DNA from: Sweltsa coloradensis
Lineage: Eukaryota; Arthropoda; Insecta; Plecoptera; Chloroperlidae
Length of the DNA stretch: 64,000 nt
Reading direction: 5' to 3'
Assembly: GCA_024449915.1 (NCBI GenBank)
Contig: JAMZAV010004461.1
Location: forward strand, 62,001 to 126,000
The notes beneath the pieces were generated by a model that made no database searches, had not been told where the DNA came from, and worked only from the letters and a program-made list of their open reading frames with translations. How positions within the stretch are numbered: position 1 is the stretch's first letter; each line of letters starts with the position of its first letter. A program made the position numbers and the translations under genes. Below are positions 11,667 through 24,640 of the stretch, in pieces.

Positions 11667-11800
11667 ATTTTGTGTGGGCTCGTTGGTCTTGTGGGTAAAA
11701 TCGTTTGGGTCTTGTTTGGTGGGTGGGGTCTTGTTTTTAGCATATCTGTTCCAATGCTTTAGGTCCAGGGTTCGATTTCCCCCCTAAAATCAAATTTTTA
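11667..11800 (+). mobile_element. tRNA-headed SINE, distorted copy
   Basis: It reads gctcgttggtcttgt twice, then agcatatctg, ccaatgc and ggtccagggttcgatttccc, the same order as the clean head at 63,779-63,885. The ggttcgat block is a pol III B box. Repeat R1 follows directly at 11,800, so R1 may be the body of this SINE. Confidence 0.6.
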
Positions 11801-12125
11801 CCCGATTTGGGCTTCAGTCCATCAGTTTTTGTCTTTGGAGTTTTAAACGGTGACTTTGGAGCCCTCCTAGCAACGAAGCCATAATAAATTCAGAGTTGTG
11901 TGAAACGGGCCCCTTTTTGGGTTCTGGCGTTGATTCCGGGTGTTTGCACTGTCCATCCCCCTGATTGCTATATTATTTCCCATAAAAATATCGTCTTTTT
12001 TTGGTTATCGCTCACTCGTCGATTGCGTCGGGGCCTCGGGTTGGCTGGGTCGCTTTGTTTAAATCCCCCCCTGAAAATCAGTTATATAAGGTGGGTTTGA
12101 CTCTAAATAAAAATTTTTTTATTTA
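11801..12125 (+). repeat. Repeat R1, distorted copy following a tRNA-like head
   Basis: Shares tgtctttggagttt, aacggtgactttgg, aattcagagttgt, ttctggcgttgat and ggttatcgctcactcgtcg with the clean copy at 15,830-16,160. Its position directly after a tRNA-like head suggests a composite SINE. Confidence 0.65.
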
Positions 12126-14001
12126 TTTTTTTTTTGTATTCCCATAGGTGAAAATATTATACCCTTTTTTGTGTGTGATGAGGGAAGGAAAAACCCTTGG
12201 TTTTATGGTTTGAAGCATCCCACACTCTTGCTGTTTCATCCGTACAGGTGTGAGTTTTTTGTTGGTCAGTATTGTTGGGGCATTGCGAGCCCCTATTTGA
12301 AAAGCTACAGGATCACTAAAATAGGTGGTGATAAAAATTTCCTTAGGTTGATTGGGAAAGTGCTCGTGTTTGATAGGGTGCAAAGGGGGAAGTGACAGTA
12401 AAGCCACGAAGTTGTACAAATGTCAGGAATGTGAAGGAAATTGAGTGTTTTAAAACTATGGATGGGGTTTTTTATTCCCTTTTTTTCCTTTTTTCTTTTT
12501 GTCTTTTTTTTCTGTGTTTTTTTTTTGTTTTTTTTTTTTCTTTTTTTTTTTTCTTTTTTTGGGGCCTTTTTTTTTTTGTTTTTTGTTTGTTCTTCTGTTT
12601 TTTTTTGGGGTAAAGGTTTTTTTGGGCAAAAATTAAGTTAAAAGTCGCTGGTAAAGGTAAAAATATTTTAAAAAAAGCCAAGGGGTCCATAAAATGAATT
12701 TCCCTTTTGTAAAATTAAAATCTTATATTTTTGGGGTTTAAAAAAAAGTGTAGATATTGTAGGGGTGTTAGCATGGATTAAAAAAGGCTTTGGGAAGGGT
12801 TTTTTTTTTTGAGGGGAAAAAATTGATTTTGAGGATCGGGTTGTATCAAAGGGGGCATATTTGTGAAAAATTGAGGGTCAGAGGGCAAAACTCTGAAGTT
12901 GCAAAGACTTTTTTAATCCAATTTTTTGGTGGGGAAATTTAAAAAAAACCGGGGGGTTGAAAAAAGGGGGTTTTTTTATTTAAATTAGGAAAGGCGTTTT
13001 TGTAATTTCTAAAAATTTTTTTTTTTCTGTGGATTCCCCAAAAATCGACGATTGTTTGAAAGGGTGAAAAAATTTTGGTATCGGAATAAAGGAGGGGGGT
13101 GGCCAGGGTTTTTTTTGGGGACACCACTTTTAAACCTTTTTGGAGAAAAGGGTTATGTTGGTTTTTTTCATTTTAAAGGGGTCAGATAAAGGGGGGAACC
13201 AGGAGTGGTTTGGGCCCCCACCATTTTTCTTTTGATAGAGGGAAATGAGAGGTTCCCTGTTTTTAAATTAAAAATGTAGGGAAATTTTAAAACAATTTTT
13301 GAAGTTTAAAGAATGAAAAAAAAGGTTTTGTTGATTTTTTTTTGGAAACATTTGGTTTTGTTGTTGGTTTTTTTGAAAAAAGGGGTTGCTAAAATTTTTT
13401 TTTTGGGGGAAAAATATGGGGGGAAATTTTGGGCGATTGGGGTTTTTTTAAAGGGAAAACTTTGCTTCTTTATTTTAAAGGGGAAAAAAATTTCAAAATG
13501 TTCTTTTTTAAGATAGGGGAAAGAAATGGATTTTTAAAATTTGATTTGCGGGGGACATGTTAGCCGGAGATTTTTTTGGGTTTTAAAAAAAAATTTTTAG
13601 GAGGGGTTGGCTGATTGATTTGGGGTTTTTTGCTGTGGGGGGTTAGAATTTTAAATTTTTTGGGGCAAATGCCCCCCTTTATAAAATGTTTTTTAAAAAA
13701 AAAGCATATTTTTTTTCATTCATGGGGTTTTATGTTTGGAAAAAAGTGATTTTTGGGGTAAAATTTGATTTTATTTTGCCAGTTGCTTTTTTTATTGTGG
13801 TTTAATTTTTTTTAAAAAGTTTTTTTAGTTTAAGGGGGATTTTTAGGGGTTTTAAGTTTTGAGGGGAAGGAGGGGGAAGTTTTGTCGATAAAAAGGGGCC
13901 CCTTTTTTTTCTTTGTAAAACTTTAGTTTTCCCCCGCTTTGGGGGTCCGGTTTTTTTTTTTTAAATTTTTGGAAAAAATTGTTAAAAGAAAATGATTTGA
14001 A
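12126..14001. other. T/G-biased suspect sequence, no supportable feature
   Basis: Extreme T and G runs (12,470-12,620 is nearly all T). Lys-rich or Phe-rich frames here are artefacts of runs. At 12,123-12,419 a 98-residue - strand frame has more normal composition but no recognisable motif. Confidence 0.4.
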
Positions 14002-14654
14002 ATTTGGGGGAAAAACCCAAAAAAATTATTTTTTTACCACGGTTATCTATAGCACCAATATTACACTAAAATGACCCCTTTAAAAAAAATTTTTAAAATC
14101 TTGTAACTGTGATTAAAACACGAATTTTTTTTTTAATTTGTTTGAACCAGAAATTAGCAAAAATTTTGGGTGTTTTGGGAAATTTCTTAAAAACGGCTTT
14201 AACCTGCTTCTTTTTTGGTCCCATAGATACTAAGCATAGTACCAATCTAAAAAAGCCCTTTTTAACATTCTTTGAAAAATGTGCCAAATATACCCTTAAA
14301 AAAACGCAAAAAATGCTTTCCAAAAACAACCCCAACTTGGTAATCAGCATATTTTTAGCAAACTACTACCCAAATTTCAAAAAAAAAATATAGAGAATTT
14401 TCAAAAAGGCTGTAGAGTACGTAAAATGGCCAAATTTTTTTTTGGATCAAAAACTCCCCAAAGGGAGGGGCAAAAGTCGTTTTCCCTGTTTTTGTATGGG
14501 AGATTTTTGCGATGGGACCTAGCTCGAAAAAAGTCATGTTTTACCCAATTTTTTTGGGGGGTATGGGGGCCCCAAAATTTTTTTTGTTAATTTCTAAATC
14601 ATTTTAGTTACCCGAGGGAAATATATTTTTTGAGTTTAGCGGTTAAAAACCCAT
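14002..14654 (+). mobile_element. TTAA-flanked MITE, distorted copy
   Basis: Base-for-base companion of the clean MITE at 46,639-47,264: ctatagcacc, cttgtaactgtgatt, aacctgcttcttttttg, gatactaagcat, ttggtaatcagcatattttt, gctgtagagtac and gatgggacctagctc occur in the same order. The right end is followed by TTAA (14,655-14,658). Differences are mostly run lengths. Confidence 0.72.
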
Positions 14655-14910
14655 TTAAGTGCATCGTTTGCGTCTGAGTATGTATTAAACCATTCTTTTT
14701 CATCGAGTAACTTTAGGAAAAAAGGGTTTATATTTGTTTATTTAATTTTCCTTTTTTCGCAAATTGTGGGGAAAAAAGCTCCCGAATTTTAATTTTTGAA
14801 AAATGGCGCATATCTGAGAAGGTGGATGCAAAGTTTAGTATTATAAAAAAGGGTTTTTTCAGTGAAGTGAATATATTTTCAAGGAAAACCCGGGGCCCCT
14901 TCCCATACCT

Positions 14911-15560
14911 TGAAAATTAACCTCTGCTAGTCACTGTCGATTTAACTCAGGGGGACAATATATCCTGCATACTACGATCTACTATCTACCTGACAGCGCC
15001 GTTTTCTAGTCCCTAATACCTGTAAAAAAACCAAGGATATGGTGATAAATGCGAAAAAATAGCATCGTCACGTGAAAAATCTCTACATATTTTTATTTGC
15101 TTACAACCGATTATAAAAAACGTGGTGTTCATGTGACCCCTCATCTAAAGTTTTGAATAATTTCAAAGCATTTGAACGCAACATCGATATACCTCGCCCC
15201 CCCCGCACCTTTTTTTAGTACACAGGCCCAAACGGCCGGGAGCTTGCTCGCGTTGGTTTTGGTTTTTCTTTTAACAGGCGACGTGTTTTGTCTCCTCTCT
15301 TCGTTTTTTTTGTTGGACTCCCAGGGGAGTAGTAATGGCGTTATTTGCGTATTTTATTAGTTTAATGTTTGTTCCTTTAAAGGATGTTTTCTTTTCCAAA
15401 TGAAAGGTTGTGTTCCGGATACTCGCCTTTCTACTCGGTAAAGCGTTTTTGGGCTCAATGTTGAGGTCTGTCGCGGCCAGGTTGTCAGTTAAAGTTTTGG
15501 GCAGTGTTTTAAAATTCTTTCAGTGCGAGATAACAGCCTTTACACACCAGAGGGGTTCCC
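14911..15560 (+). repeat. Repeat R2, distorted copy
   Basis: Shares ctatctacctg, acctcgcc...ccgcacctttt, ggcgacgtgttttg, cttcgtt and agtttaatgt with the clean copy at 58,845-59,480. No coding sense; origin unknown. Confidence 0.6.
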
Positions 15561-15829
15561 CGGTTTCTGTGCTGGGGGGGTGTTTTTTCGATTATACATT
15601 TAATTTAATTTTTTACATTTATTTTTTTATTTATTTTTATTTATATTTTTATAAGGCACATGCAGCATATTCAATTTCTGATGATTTAGAAGTCAGTTTA
15701 CTGAGGGTAGAATTTTACAATGCAATGAAATGAATCAAAAGACATTCGTTCCCGCCAAAATAGAAGTTTTTTAAAATTTTGATTTAGATTAAGTTAAACA
15801 AGTTCAATTCCATCAAAGGTCCCCAATAA

Positions 15830-16160
15830 ATCCCCAGTTCGTGTCTTTGGAGTTTGTAAACGGTGACTTTGGGGCCGTCCTAGCAACAAAACACATGATA
15901 AATTCAGAGTTGTTCTGAATTGGCCTTGTTGATTCTGGCGTTGATCCGCGGGTGTTCACACTGTCCATACCACTGATTGCTATAATTCCTATTAAAAATA
16001 TCGATCTTTGGTTGGTTATCGCTCACTCGTCGATTGCATCGGGGCCTACAGGATAGGCTTAGTCGCTTTGATTTACTGTTCCCACTGAAAATCAGTTACG
16101 GTATATAGCTGAGTGGGTACTGGGTAGACTCTAAATACAATTATTTATTTATTTAAAGAA
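15830..16160 (+). repeat. Repeat R1, clean copy
   Basis: The cleanest copy in the window, from cgtgtctttggagtttg to tgggtagactctaaatac followed by a tttatttattta tail. The A/T tail and the tRNA-like head upstream of another copy (11,667-11,800) suggest a SINE body. Confidence 0.65.
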
Positions 16161-16310
16161 GAATTGATTTTTACTATTTATTTGTGGTTAATTGTCTGCG
16201 TGTTTGTGTAATGTTAATTTCTCTTCATAAGTTCTTATTTATGATTTTGCTATTCTCTTTGTTTGTTCATTATTGCTTTGATTATGATATAATCAATGTA
16301 TTTTCAATGA

Positions 16311-16800
16311 TGTCTGACGAGTGATATTCGTTTTTCTGGTAACTGGCACAATAAAATGAGGTATGTTTGAATTATGTACATCCTACGGGGGCAGATTTGA
16401 CCATTTTGGGGGCCCACTTTGGGGGTTATCTAACGGGTCAAAGCCCTAACGCAGCTCGTCTGACGAGTAATATTCGTTTTCCTGTACATTTTCCTATAAT
16501 ATGACATGTTTGAATCATTCATACTTATGAGGGCATATTTGTCTTTTTTTGGGGCTCACTTTGGGGGTTCTCTAACGGGTCAAAGCCCCAACGCAGCTCG
16601 TATGACGAATGATATTCGTTTTCCTGGTAACTTTTTTATACAACATGACGTATGTTTTAAATCATGTATACCTTTTGAGGGCAGATTTGACTTTTTTTGG
16701 GGGCCCACTTTGGGGGCGTCTGTGTGGTCAACGACCCAACGCAGCTCGTCTGACGAGTGATATTAGTTTTTTCTGGTAATTTTCACTATAAAATGACTTG
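16311..16800 (+). repeat. Minisatellite, ~145-bp unit, about 3.3 copies
   Basis: The anchor tgacgagtgatattcg recurs at about 16,313, 16,460, 16,602 and 16,750 (spacings about 147, 142, 148). Each unit also holds gcagatttgac, gcccactttgggggt and caacgcagctcgt. The 84-residue frame at 16,506-16,760 is only the translation of this array. Confidence 0.85.
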
Positions 16801-19800
16801 AATTTCCGCTTCTATTCCAATGGTCAAAACATATGTACCTTGAGAGGCAATAGAAACTGTCACTGGCTCTCCGTCTATTATCTCCGAACCAAAATTACAA
16901 AACCGAATCAGTTGGAGCATGCTATAATTGACCCGTACGTAATGAGCGGTTTTCATTTCATATATTTTATCTTCAAATCGCGCTTTCTTTGCTTCAGTTA
17001 GTGTAGGAAAACACAGTAGACTTTATTTGAATGCACGGTATAGGCATAGATATAGGCAATAATTTGTTGTTCAAAATTTATTTATTAGCTTAGTTCAATA
17101 AAAATGTATTAGTATAAATAATAATAGTTTGCTTATTGACGACAGAGTTCCCTACTTAACTTTCATTGGTTACGCCCACCCATCCCAAACTAAAATAAAC
17201 TTCAAGTGCATTTTGGTGTTTTGTGGCCCTCGTCAAGTGCACTCAGACTCATATTGGGAGAGTACGAGATTATAAATGTGAGTAGGCATTGGAATACTCA
17301 ACTCGAATCATTTTCAGAATGACTGAGTAAACCGTCGGGAATAGAAACATCTGTTTTAAATGGCGGGAATCGAGCCTGTGTTCGAGCCCGTGGCCCGTGA
17401 TGTGCGTGAAAGTGGACGACGGACTTTGAGGTTGTATTTGTGTCTGGGATACAGCTGCTTCCATGACATCTGAAGAGTTTGTGGGGCCGGATTTGTTTGG
17501 TGGTAATTTATAATATGACTGCGAACATGTCAAGTGAGTAATTTGTGTTCTATTATCGATCGAAATAAAAACATCAATAGGCATATTGGCCTAATACAGT
17601 CATAGAATTACCAGGAAAAATAATTTTGTGCTAAAAATAAAACCCGAAGGTGATGTGTTACCAAAATGTTAATAATAAATCAAAATAATATTAACATCAA
17701 CACTTCAACATAAGTTTGCGACCCGATATAATTTAAATAAAGTCATAAGACGTAGAAAAATAGATAGTTATCTCGAGGGTGCTGAGTGGAGTGGACACCA
17801 CAAGTGGGTAAACGCGTCACATTTTGACGTCATTTTGTGAATTAACATCCAGCTCTTCGTACACTCGTAGATGTAGTTGGGCGGGGGGGGGGGGGGGGGG
17901 GGGGGGGGGCAAGGGCATAAACATACACCTACATTCCCAATCAGTTTTTAGAAGATTAACTACAACTAGAAACTATAGGCAAGAAAATTACCCGTCCATG
18001 GACATTTTCTGACCAGTGACATCTTCTAGCCACGCTGCTAGTTTATGAATCAATGAAATAGACATCTCATTTTCCCTCCTTTTTGCACAGCTTTGTCTTT
18101 TCCCTCTTCCTTTGATCCATCATGACGTAAAGAAACGTAGATTGTAAAAAAAAACGCACATGCCTTTACGAAGTATCAACGCTCCGTGTGATACAGCACG
18201 TGTTATCTGACAGCTTCAGGATGATCGCCAGACGCACCATGCGCACAACCTCTTTCCCCGTTCCCCACCCCCAAGACAACACAATAACACATTCACCAAA
18301 CGATAGTCACCGATAATATCATGACTAAGATAATCGTTGCCTCACTTACGATAGCAGAACCAGTCCCTTCATTAATTTATTCGTATACAAACGGCAAACC
18401 TTATTCGGCTCCGTTAGGGTAAGTGCATAAATATATACGTAGAAACGATTCATATCCGAAAGGCTGCCAGTTTTAAAACCGAAAAAGGGATCTTGATTTC
18501 TTCTATTGTGTTATTAGTGTATTCGCCGCCAACATTGATGAATCCATTTGGTGAAACGTATCGTCGTTAACACTAACTCTACATATGTAAATAAATAATA
18601 CATTTAAAAATAATTCACTTGTACCTACATCACAACAATACTAATTTATAAATAATTACGAATGTGATAAATGAGGTCCGATCAAATTGATAAATCCCAC
18701 CAAAGATTCGTTTTTTTTCTAAAGGAAAATAAACAACATTCGTATCACCACTAGCACTAAACACAATGCATAGAACATTTAAAAATAGTATAGACTACTT
18801 ACAACAAACAAGAACAGTAAACATATTTTTATATTTAGATTATACTTGGTGGGGAACAAAATTATATGATAAATGGTGTCCTTTATGCATATTCCCAATC
18901 CAATGCATCAAGGTCCTTGTCTCAAATCCCGGTGCTGGTATAGATTTTACGACGGAAATTTATTGGCCAGGCTGCTACGTGTAACAAGATACTGTCAGTT
19001 TATACCTCCCCTCAAATTCCACAAAACACTCTATCGAACACGAAATCGTCTCACGACTTTTTCGCAGCGCCTACGCCACCTAGCGGACTGCAGTAGAACG
19101 AAAAAAACGCAAAACAATGCCTGGGAAATAGCTGTTTTTTCCTAAACGGTTGGCGATAGGACAATGCTGTTGACTGGGTTAAAGAGCAAATTCATCAATT
19201 AAGGGCAATAGGGTAAAGTTTCCTAAAATAAGTGTCTGGGGGTATTTTTTAAAGTTCCGTGAAACAGCGCGTGAAACAGTATTTTTGTAAAAATGATGCC
19301 ATATTAAAAAAATCATGCTAGATAAATGTATCTATTTTCTTAAAATCCGGCACCAAAGGGCTTTATAGAAAATCTTCACGATTATATTGCTGAAGAAGTT
19401 TTTAAGGTTAGGATATCGCTAGCACTAGGGCCCGCTAGAGGGGTAAGGGGGAATGGAACATAGTTTGCCTTGCATTGGATTAAAATTGCTGTATTTTCGG
19501 AAATAATAAAGCTATGAGTCTGATTTTGGGCTTTTTAGAAAGCATAAATGTTCACCTTTCATCTGTCATAACACTAATGATTAGAATTCATAATTAGACC
19601 ATTATAATTCCCTTTTAATTACATCTGCACAATCGACTACTAAGACGATAACAAGAGCAAATATCAATTCAGAAACGAAATTCAAACGTTTTTCAATAAA
19701 ACGCATAAATTGTAAATAGGGACTGATGATATATTTTCAGTTTTCATACTTGATATCAATAAAAAAATTAATTAATGACGTTTGATTTAAATTACCTATT

Positions 19801-21125
19801 GTTTGTGTGTCTGACAAAAAATAAGTAAAAGGCTGACGATGCCAAATTGCATTTTGTTCTTTAGTTGAATATTTTTAAAAAATTTAAGATATCTTACACC
19901 GTTCTCAAACTATCACTATAGTTAGTTTATAAAATTTGTCAAAAAATTTCGTCCGTCAAGGAGCGCTCAGAGTGGCAGTTTTTGGAACTCGTTAGTAAGT
20001 TGACCAGTCAGCCTTGGGAATGACGAAATGCAACTTTGAAACAGATTGAAGCATGTCACCTGTGACATATCTAATTACACTATGTGGGCGTGCCACGTGG
20101 GTAGTTTGATACTGAATGCGTGTTAGTGTGCGCGGCAACTCAACGATGTTCACCTGCACCTAGGCTTACAATTTCGAAATGCCACTTATGGTAATATAAT
20201 CCAGAAATAATCTACGATACACTTTGAAGTTTGTAATGACTGTCAATTATTGAGACCATTTGAGACAGACTCTCAACGGTGTGTAACCGGTAGGCCTACT
20301 CAGATGATAATAATATTAAATATGGGATAATTAGTGATTATGTGGTATGTTGGTTTCGTGTTCACTTGTAATTGTCATGTATGTCTATGTATGTCTATAC
20401 TTCTCCAGCTAGTTAATTATTAGTTTATTAATATTATGTAATTCATCGATTAATCAATACACACATTTGAATGAAACTAAAGCTAAAATCGCCCCTCAAA
20501 ATCTCAAATAACCGGAAAATGCAGGCTAGACAGTGTGTGTGTAGTATAATTTTGACTCGACTAATCAATTAAGTGATAAGATAAGATTGAAATAATATTA
20601 GTTACATTACTGACCAGTGATAGAGTTTTGCACAATACATTAATTTATACAGTCTGCCAACCTTTTACAAATGACAACAACCCAACCCTTTTCCAAAGTA
20701 TTTGGCTTGAAGAAAGGATGGAGAGATGCATGACGAATACAATAGAGCGATTTTACGACCTCTGAAAGGAATGGCTTGAAAGTGGGGCATTCTTGTGTAA
20801 GTGATGTTGAATCGTGTAATTTTTTCGTTTATTGATATATAGATAGTTAATTCAATTCATCAAGTCAAAACAAGGCCTAAAAGTTTTTCAATGAAATTGT
20901 AGCAAAATTCTATGAGAAATTGCAAAACAAATAACATAACCAATTTATTTGATATGATTTAATAGGATATTTCCTTAAATATGAATTTAAACACTTTGCA
21001 AAAAAAAAAAACGAAAATGCTTAGAAAATGTAAATAAGACAATGAATTTATTAAAATGGAGATAAGGCTTATGAACTCTACTTTTAGTTTAGAGATGGAA
21101 TTTACTATTTGTTTTTTGCACAATA
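16801..21125. other. AT-rich non-coding stretch
   Basis: No coding trace found on either strand. It includes a 27-nt poly-G run at 17,883-17,909 and a few short AT-rich direct repeats. The - strand frame at 17,270-17,584 (104 residues) shows no domain. I see no rRNA or tRNA gene. Confidence 0.4.
17883..17909. repeat. Poly-G run (27 nt)
   Basis: Uninterrupted G tract in ordinary-quality sequence; its length may be under- or over-called. Confidence 0.9.
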
Positions 21126-21239
21126 GGTGCTAGTACGGCGTCAAATGGTTTTCTGTGCAACTTTTTGGTAAGAATATAGCACCATATGTCGTTATGCTCA
21201 GGAAGCCTCACAGAATATGAATCACTTTGGTGCCAGAGC

Positions 21240-21720
21240 GCCGCCCGCGACTGGGGGCGGACACGCCGCCCCCAAGTTTGACCACGCTCGGAATATAAAA
21301 CGCTCAATAACAGCCAAACTGTTGATCGGACAACAAACAATCAAGAGATAAATTATGCTTAAATGTTTGGATTTAGGTAAAAAGATACTAATTCATTTTG
21401 GCCGTCCGCATCTGGGGGTGGGAACGCCGCCCCCTAATTTACCACGCTCGGGAATATAAAACGCCCAATAACAGCCAAACGATTGTCGGATAACAAAAAA
21501 TCAAGAGACAAATTATGCTTGAAATGAATGGATTCAGGTTATATGATACTAACACATTTTCGCCGCCCGCAAATGGGGGGTGGAGGGACGCCGCCCCCAA
21601 GTTTACCACGCTTGGGAATATATACGCTCAAAAACAGCCAAACAGTTGGTCGGACAAAAAAAAGTTCAAGAGGAAATTTATGCTTAAAATAAATGAATTA
21701 AGATTATAAGATAATTATTT
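21240..21720 (+). repeat. Left-arm subterminal tandem repeat, 3 x ~160 bp
   Basis: Units begin near 21,240, 21,401 and 21,561. Each has a G/C-rich start (ccgcccgc...ggggg...cgccgcccc), then ttaccacgctcgggaatat, acgctcaataacagccaaac and ataaattatgctt. Units differ by about 10-15 percent by eye. Confidence 0.85.
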
Positions 21721-21979
21721 ATTTTACAAGTCGCAAAATTATTGTTTAATTGATAAAAATAATAATTATAACAGCATCGATAATGAGTCAAATTGTAGCA
21801 AAATACAAGTTAAAACAATTGTATGGAATTTGATGTTTATTCATATGTTAAAAAGCAATGTTAAGCCTTTATTGATGTGGACTTGATTCATCGTTTTGCA
21901 TAAATTACTCATTGAACAGTACAAAAGACATTAGCAACTCATAGGACATGACATAGGAGTAGGACATGAAGACCCTTGC

Positions 21980-23698
21980 CTACGAGCTTCCAGTGTTTTC
22001 TGCTCCAGAAAAGGCATGTAATCCTGGAAGAGCTGCTGCCTTCTTTACACCTAGTGCATTGTAAATAGGAGCCAGTGGAATAACTCTTTGCTGAGTTCTT
22101 GAATAGATCGGGATATCTTCTGACGGCAAGAATAATACATCGGTGTCCGGAGAGAAAATATGTACTTGGATGTTCCTCGTACAGTTTGCATCAACAGCGA
22201 GAAGAAACATCTTTGTATCGGCCTCTTCTTGCGAGCTTTTTAAGTGCTCCAATTCTATTATGTTCGATTTTGTTTGATTTGACCATGCCACTATAACTTT
22301 CTTATGGGTAAGGACTGCGTGATCAAGAATGTTTTCAATAAGTAAGCAGTCAATTAATTTTTTGTGGAATTGTGTGACAGGAATTTTTTCATCTGAATGT
22401 GGCCAACGTAAATGTTATCTTCCACCCTGTAAGCCACAGGGTTAGCTCCACATTGTCTGTTGTCAGACTTTAGGGACATTGGTACATCAGAACGATCAAA
22501 CACGACGAGCATTGCATCATTCATGTACCTTTGATCAAGCTGTTTCACAAATTTGTCGTCCAGTTCACTGCATCTATGTCCGCTGTCTTCTTGAACGCTT
22601 GTACCTCGGCCATACCATCAACAATAGATACGCGCATTGAACCACTTCCATAATTATCATTGAAGTCTTGCTGTTGGCAATCGTTTGGAATTTTCTCAAG
22701 AATCCCCATTAGAACACTTTTTGAGCAATGATGCATAGTTCCATCTGCGGAAGACAATGCTCTTGGAACCACTGATAACTCATACGAGCCAACAGTCAAG
22801 TGAAGGTCTATATCAGGTCTAGAGCAGGCAACAACAGGTAACCTCAAGAACATGCTCAATCTTCTTTTAACTAGACTATTTCATTTTGGGTTTTAACCGC
22901 AATTTCTTTCCTGCATTTATCTACGTTTGCAGATTTAACCTCTTCATGACCATAGGTTGTCGTTGCTTGATGTTATCCTGTTGCCATCAATAAAAACTAC
23001 GTATTTTTCTTGGCCAATGACGTCTCTGCTGCAAACATAGTTTTGAACTTTAATAGGCATGACTCTTTTTGTGATTATATTGTTAGTCATCAAGAAATGG
23101 ATTACATGGCAAGGCTCTCAGTGTTTTAGTGAGAGTTTCTATGTTATTGTTGTGTCTATTCAAAAATGAGCAATTGTCATTGTGGTGTCTATTAGTTGAT
23201 AGATCAACTACGCCTGCGATCTTCTTTGATTCTTGTACTATTCGTGTCATCTAACTCGGGAGCAATTAGAAAGAAGCGAGTCAGTGCGTTCGGATTCAAT
23301 GAAAGCCCTACAACTCCATTTTGCATTGTGCATGCTTCCAATAGAACAAAACCGAACAATGTTTTTATTTACAACCCAGGTTCCAGCAATAAAATCGTTG
23401 TATATTTCAGGTGATTTTGTAGGTAGCTCGGCCATCTCTGCTAAATACAATGGAATAACCCTTGCGTAATTAAGTTAATCGCGAGCAAAGAAATATTTTG
23501 TCATTGCATCCATTACTTTGAGATGTAATTCCCAATCACCAGAGCGAACTGATACTGTGAATGACAGAGTTCTATTAACATTTGCATATTGTATTGAATT
23601 AGCGATTTGAACACGGGACGAGAAGAACATTCTTTTTGGAATTCGTGAACTTCATTTCGGATGTCATCTTTGTATCCTGTTTGGCACTCTTTCTTCAA
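21980..23698 (-). pseudogene. Repeat-associated protein with SPDTDV / HAFSGA motifs, frameshifted
   Basis: On the - strand, from high to low coordinates: CQTGYKDDIRNEVHEFQKEC (23,690-23,630), RSGDWELHL and KVMDAMTKYFFARD (about 23,555-23,485), NYARVIPLYLAEMAELPTKS, YNDFIAGTWVVNKN and FCSIG (23,470-23,350), a degraded NIETLTKTLRALPCNPFLDD (about 23,155-23,080), SYELSVVPRALSSADGTMHH (about 22,790-22,725), IVDGMAEVQ, VFDRSDVPMSLK, GHIQMKKFLSHNSTKN, then EEADTKMFLLAVDA, FSPDTDVLFL, IPLAPIYNALGVKKAAALPG and HAFSGAENTG, with a stop near 21,980. I recall the same motif series in long, repetitive, unannotated proteins of cnidarians and molluscs; no settled name is known to me. The SPDTDV and GAxxTG acidic motifs resemble FEN1/XPG-like (PIN) nucleases, which is an inference. 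Several frameshifts and stops inactivate this copy. Confidence 0.7.
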
Positions 23699-24029
23699 AC
23701 TCTGCGCTTGACTTTTGCAAGGGTCTTCAAGTTCAGGATATGTTTTTAAAGAAAGCTTCCATGAACAGACAATGTAATGAGTGTTATGTAATTAAATGGG
23801 CATCAATACTACGTTTAACATGTTTCCCATCGAGTATTTGTGACTGTACAAGGACCGTACAACCCAACTTCAATCCAACTTGCATCAATACTTCTCCACT
23901 CTTAGTGTGTGGAAATAAGTATTGCAGAATGAATTTTATGCCATAACTGGAGTCCTACGTGCTTCCTAATTTCCTCACTGACAGCAATAAATGATGCTCC
24001 ATTAAATTGACACATATAGGCCTAGTCCG

Positions 24030-24640
24030 TATCTAACATAATTTTTGTCCAATCAAACGTTTGGCTGTAAAAGCGTTATGTTTCAAAGCGTGGCCATGCT
24101 TGGGGGCGGCGTCCTCACTCCTCAGTTGCGGGCGGCGAAAATAAATCATTATCTTATGACCTGATTCATTTATTTTAAGCATAATTTGCCTCTTGATTTT
24201 TTTTGTTGTCCGATCAATCGTTTGGCTTTTTTGAACGTTATTTCCAAGCATGGTAAACTTGGGGGCGGCGTCCCCACCGCCCAGTTGCGGGTGGCGAAAA
24301 AAAATAATTATCTTATGACATGATTCATTCATTTTAACCATAATTTGACTCTTGATTTTTTTGTTGATCGATCAACCGTTTGTGTGTTGTTGGGCGTTTT
24401 ATATTCCCGAGCGTGGTAAACTTGGGGCGGCGTCCCTGCACCCCCAAGTTGCGGGGGGCGAAAATAAATTAGCATCTTATAACCCTAAATCTATTTATTT
24501 AAAGCATAATTTGCCTCTTAATTTTGTGTTGCCCGATCAACCGTTTGGCTGTTATTGAGCGTTTTTATATTCCCGAGCGTGGTCAACTTGGGGCGGCGTT
24601 CCCGCCCCCAGTCGCGGGCGGCGCTCTGGCACCAAAGTGA
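24030..24640 (-). repeat. Right-arm subterminal tandem repeat, ~4 x 160 bp, inverted
   Basis: Units end near 24,140, 24,297, 24,462 and 24,626 with the G/C-rich block ggggcggcgt...gcgggcggcg. Each contains ttgttg(t)ccgatcaa, cgtttggctg and a cgagcgtggtaaacttgg phrase, the reverse complement of the left-arm unit. The outermost unit matches the left outermost unit best. Confidence 0.85.

Larger units (their letters stand above)
7060..15600. other. Suspected unpolished long-read block (homopolymer-inflated)
   Basis: From about 7,060 the sequence changes character: long runs of one base (C at 7,280-7,462, T at 12,480-12,620), doubled letters and G/T-only stretches. Distorted copies of clean repeats lie inside: 7,463-7,700 (clean 6,651-6,960), 10,130-10,385 and 11,800-12,125 (clean 15,830-16,160), 11,667-11,800 (clean 63,779-63,885), 14,002-14,654 (clean 46,639-47,264) and 14,911-15,560 (clean 58,845-59,480). 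They differ mainly in run lengths, which points to uncorrected reads used to fill a gap rather than to biology. Frames here should not be trusted. Confidence 0.8.

Noticed and set aside
12392..12690. Phe-rich and Lys-rich frames
   Set aside because: Produced by T runs in the unpolished block; no protein sense.
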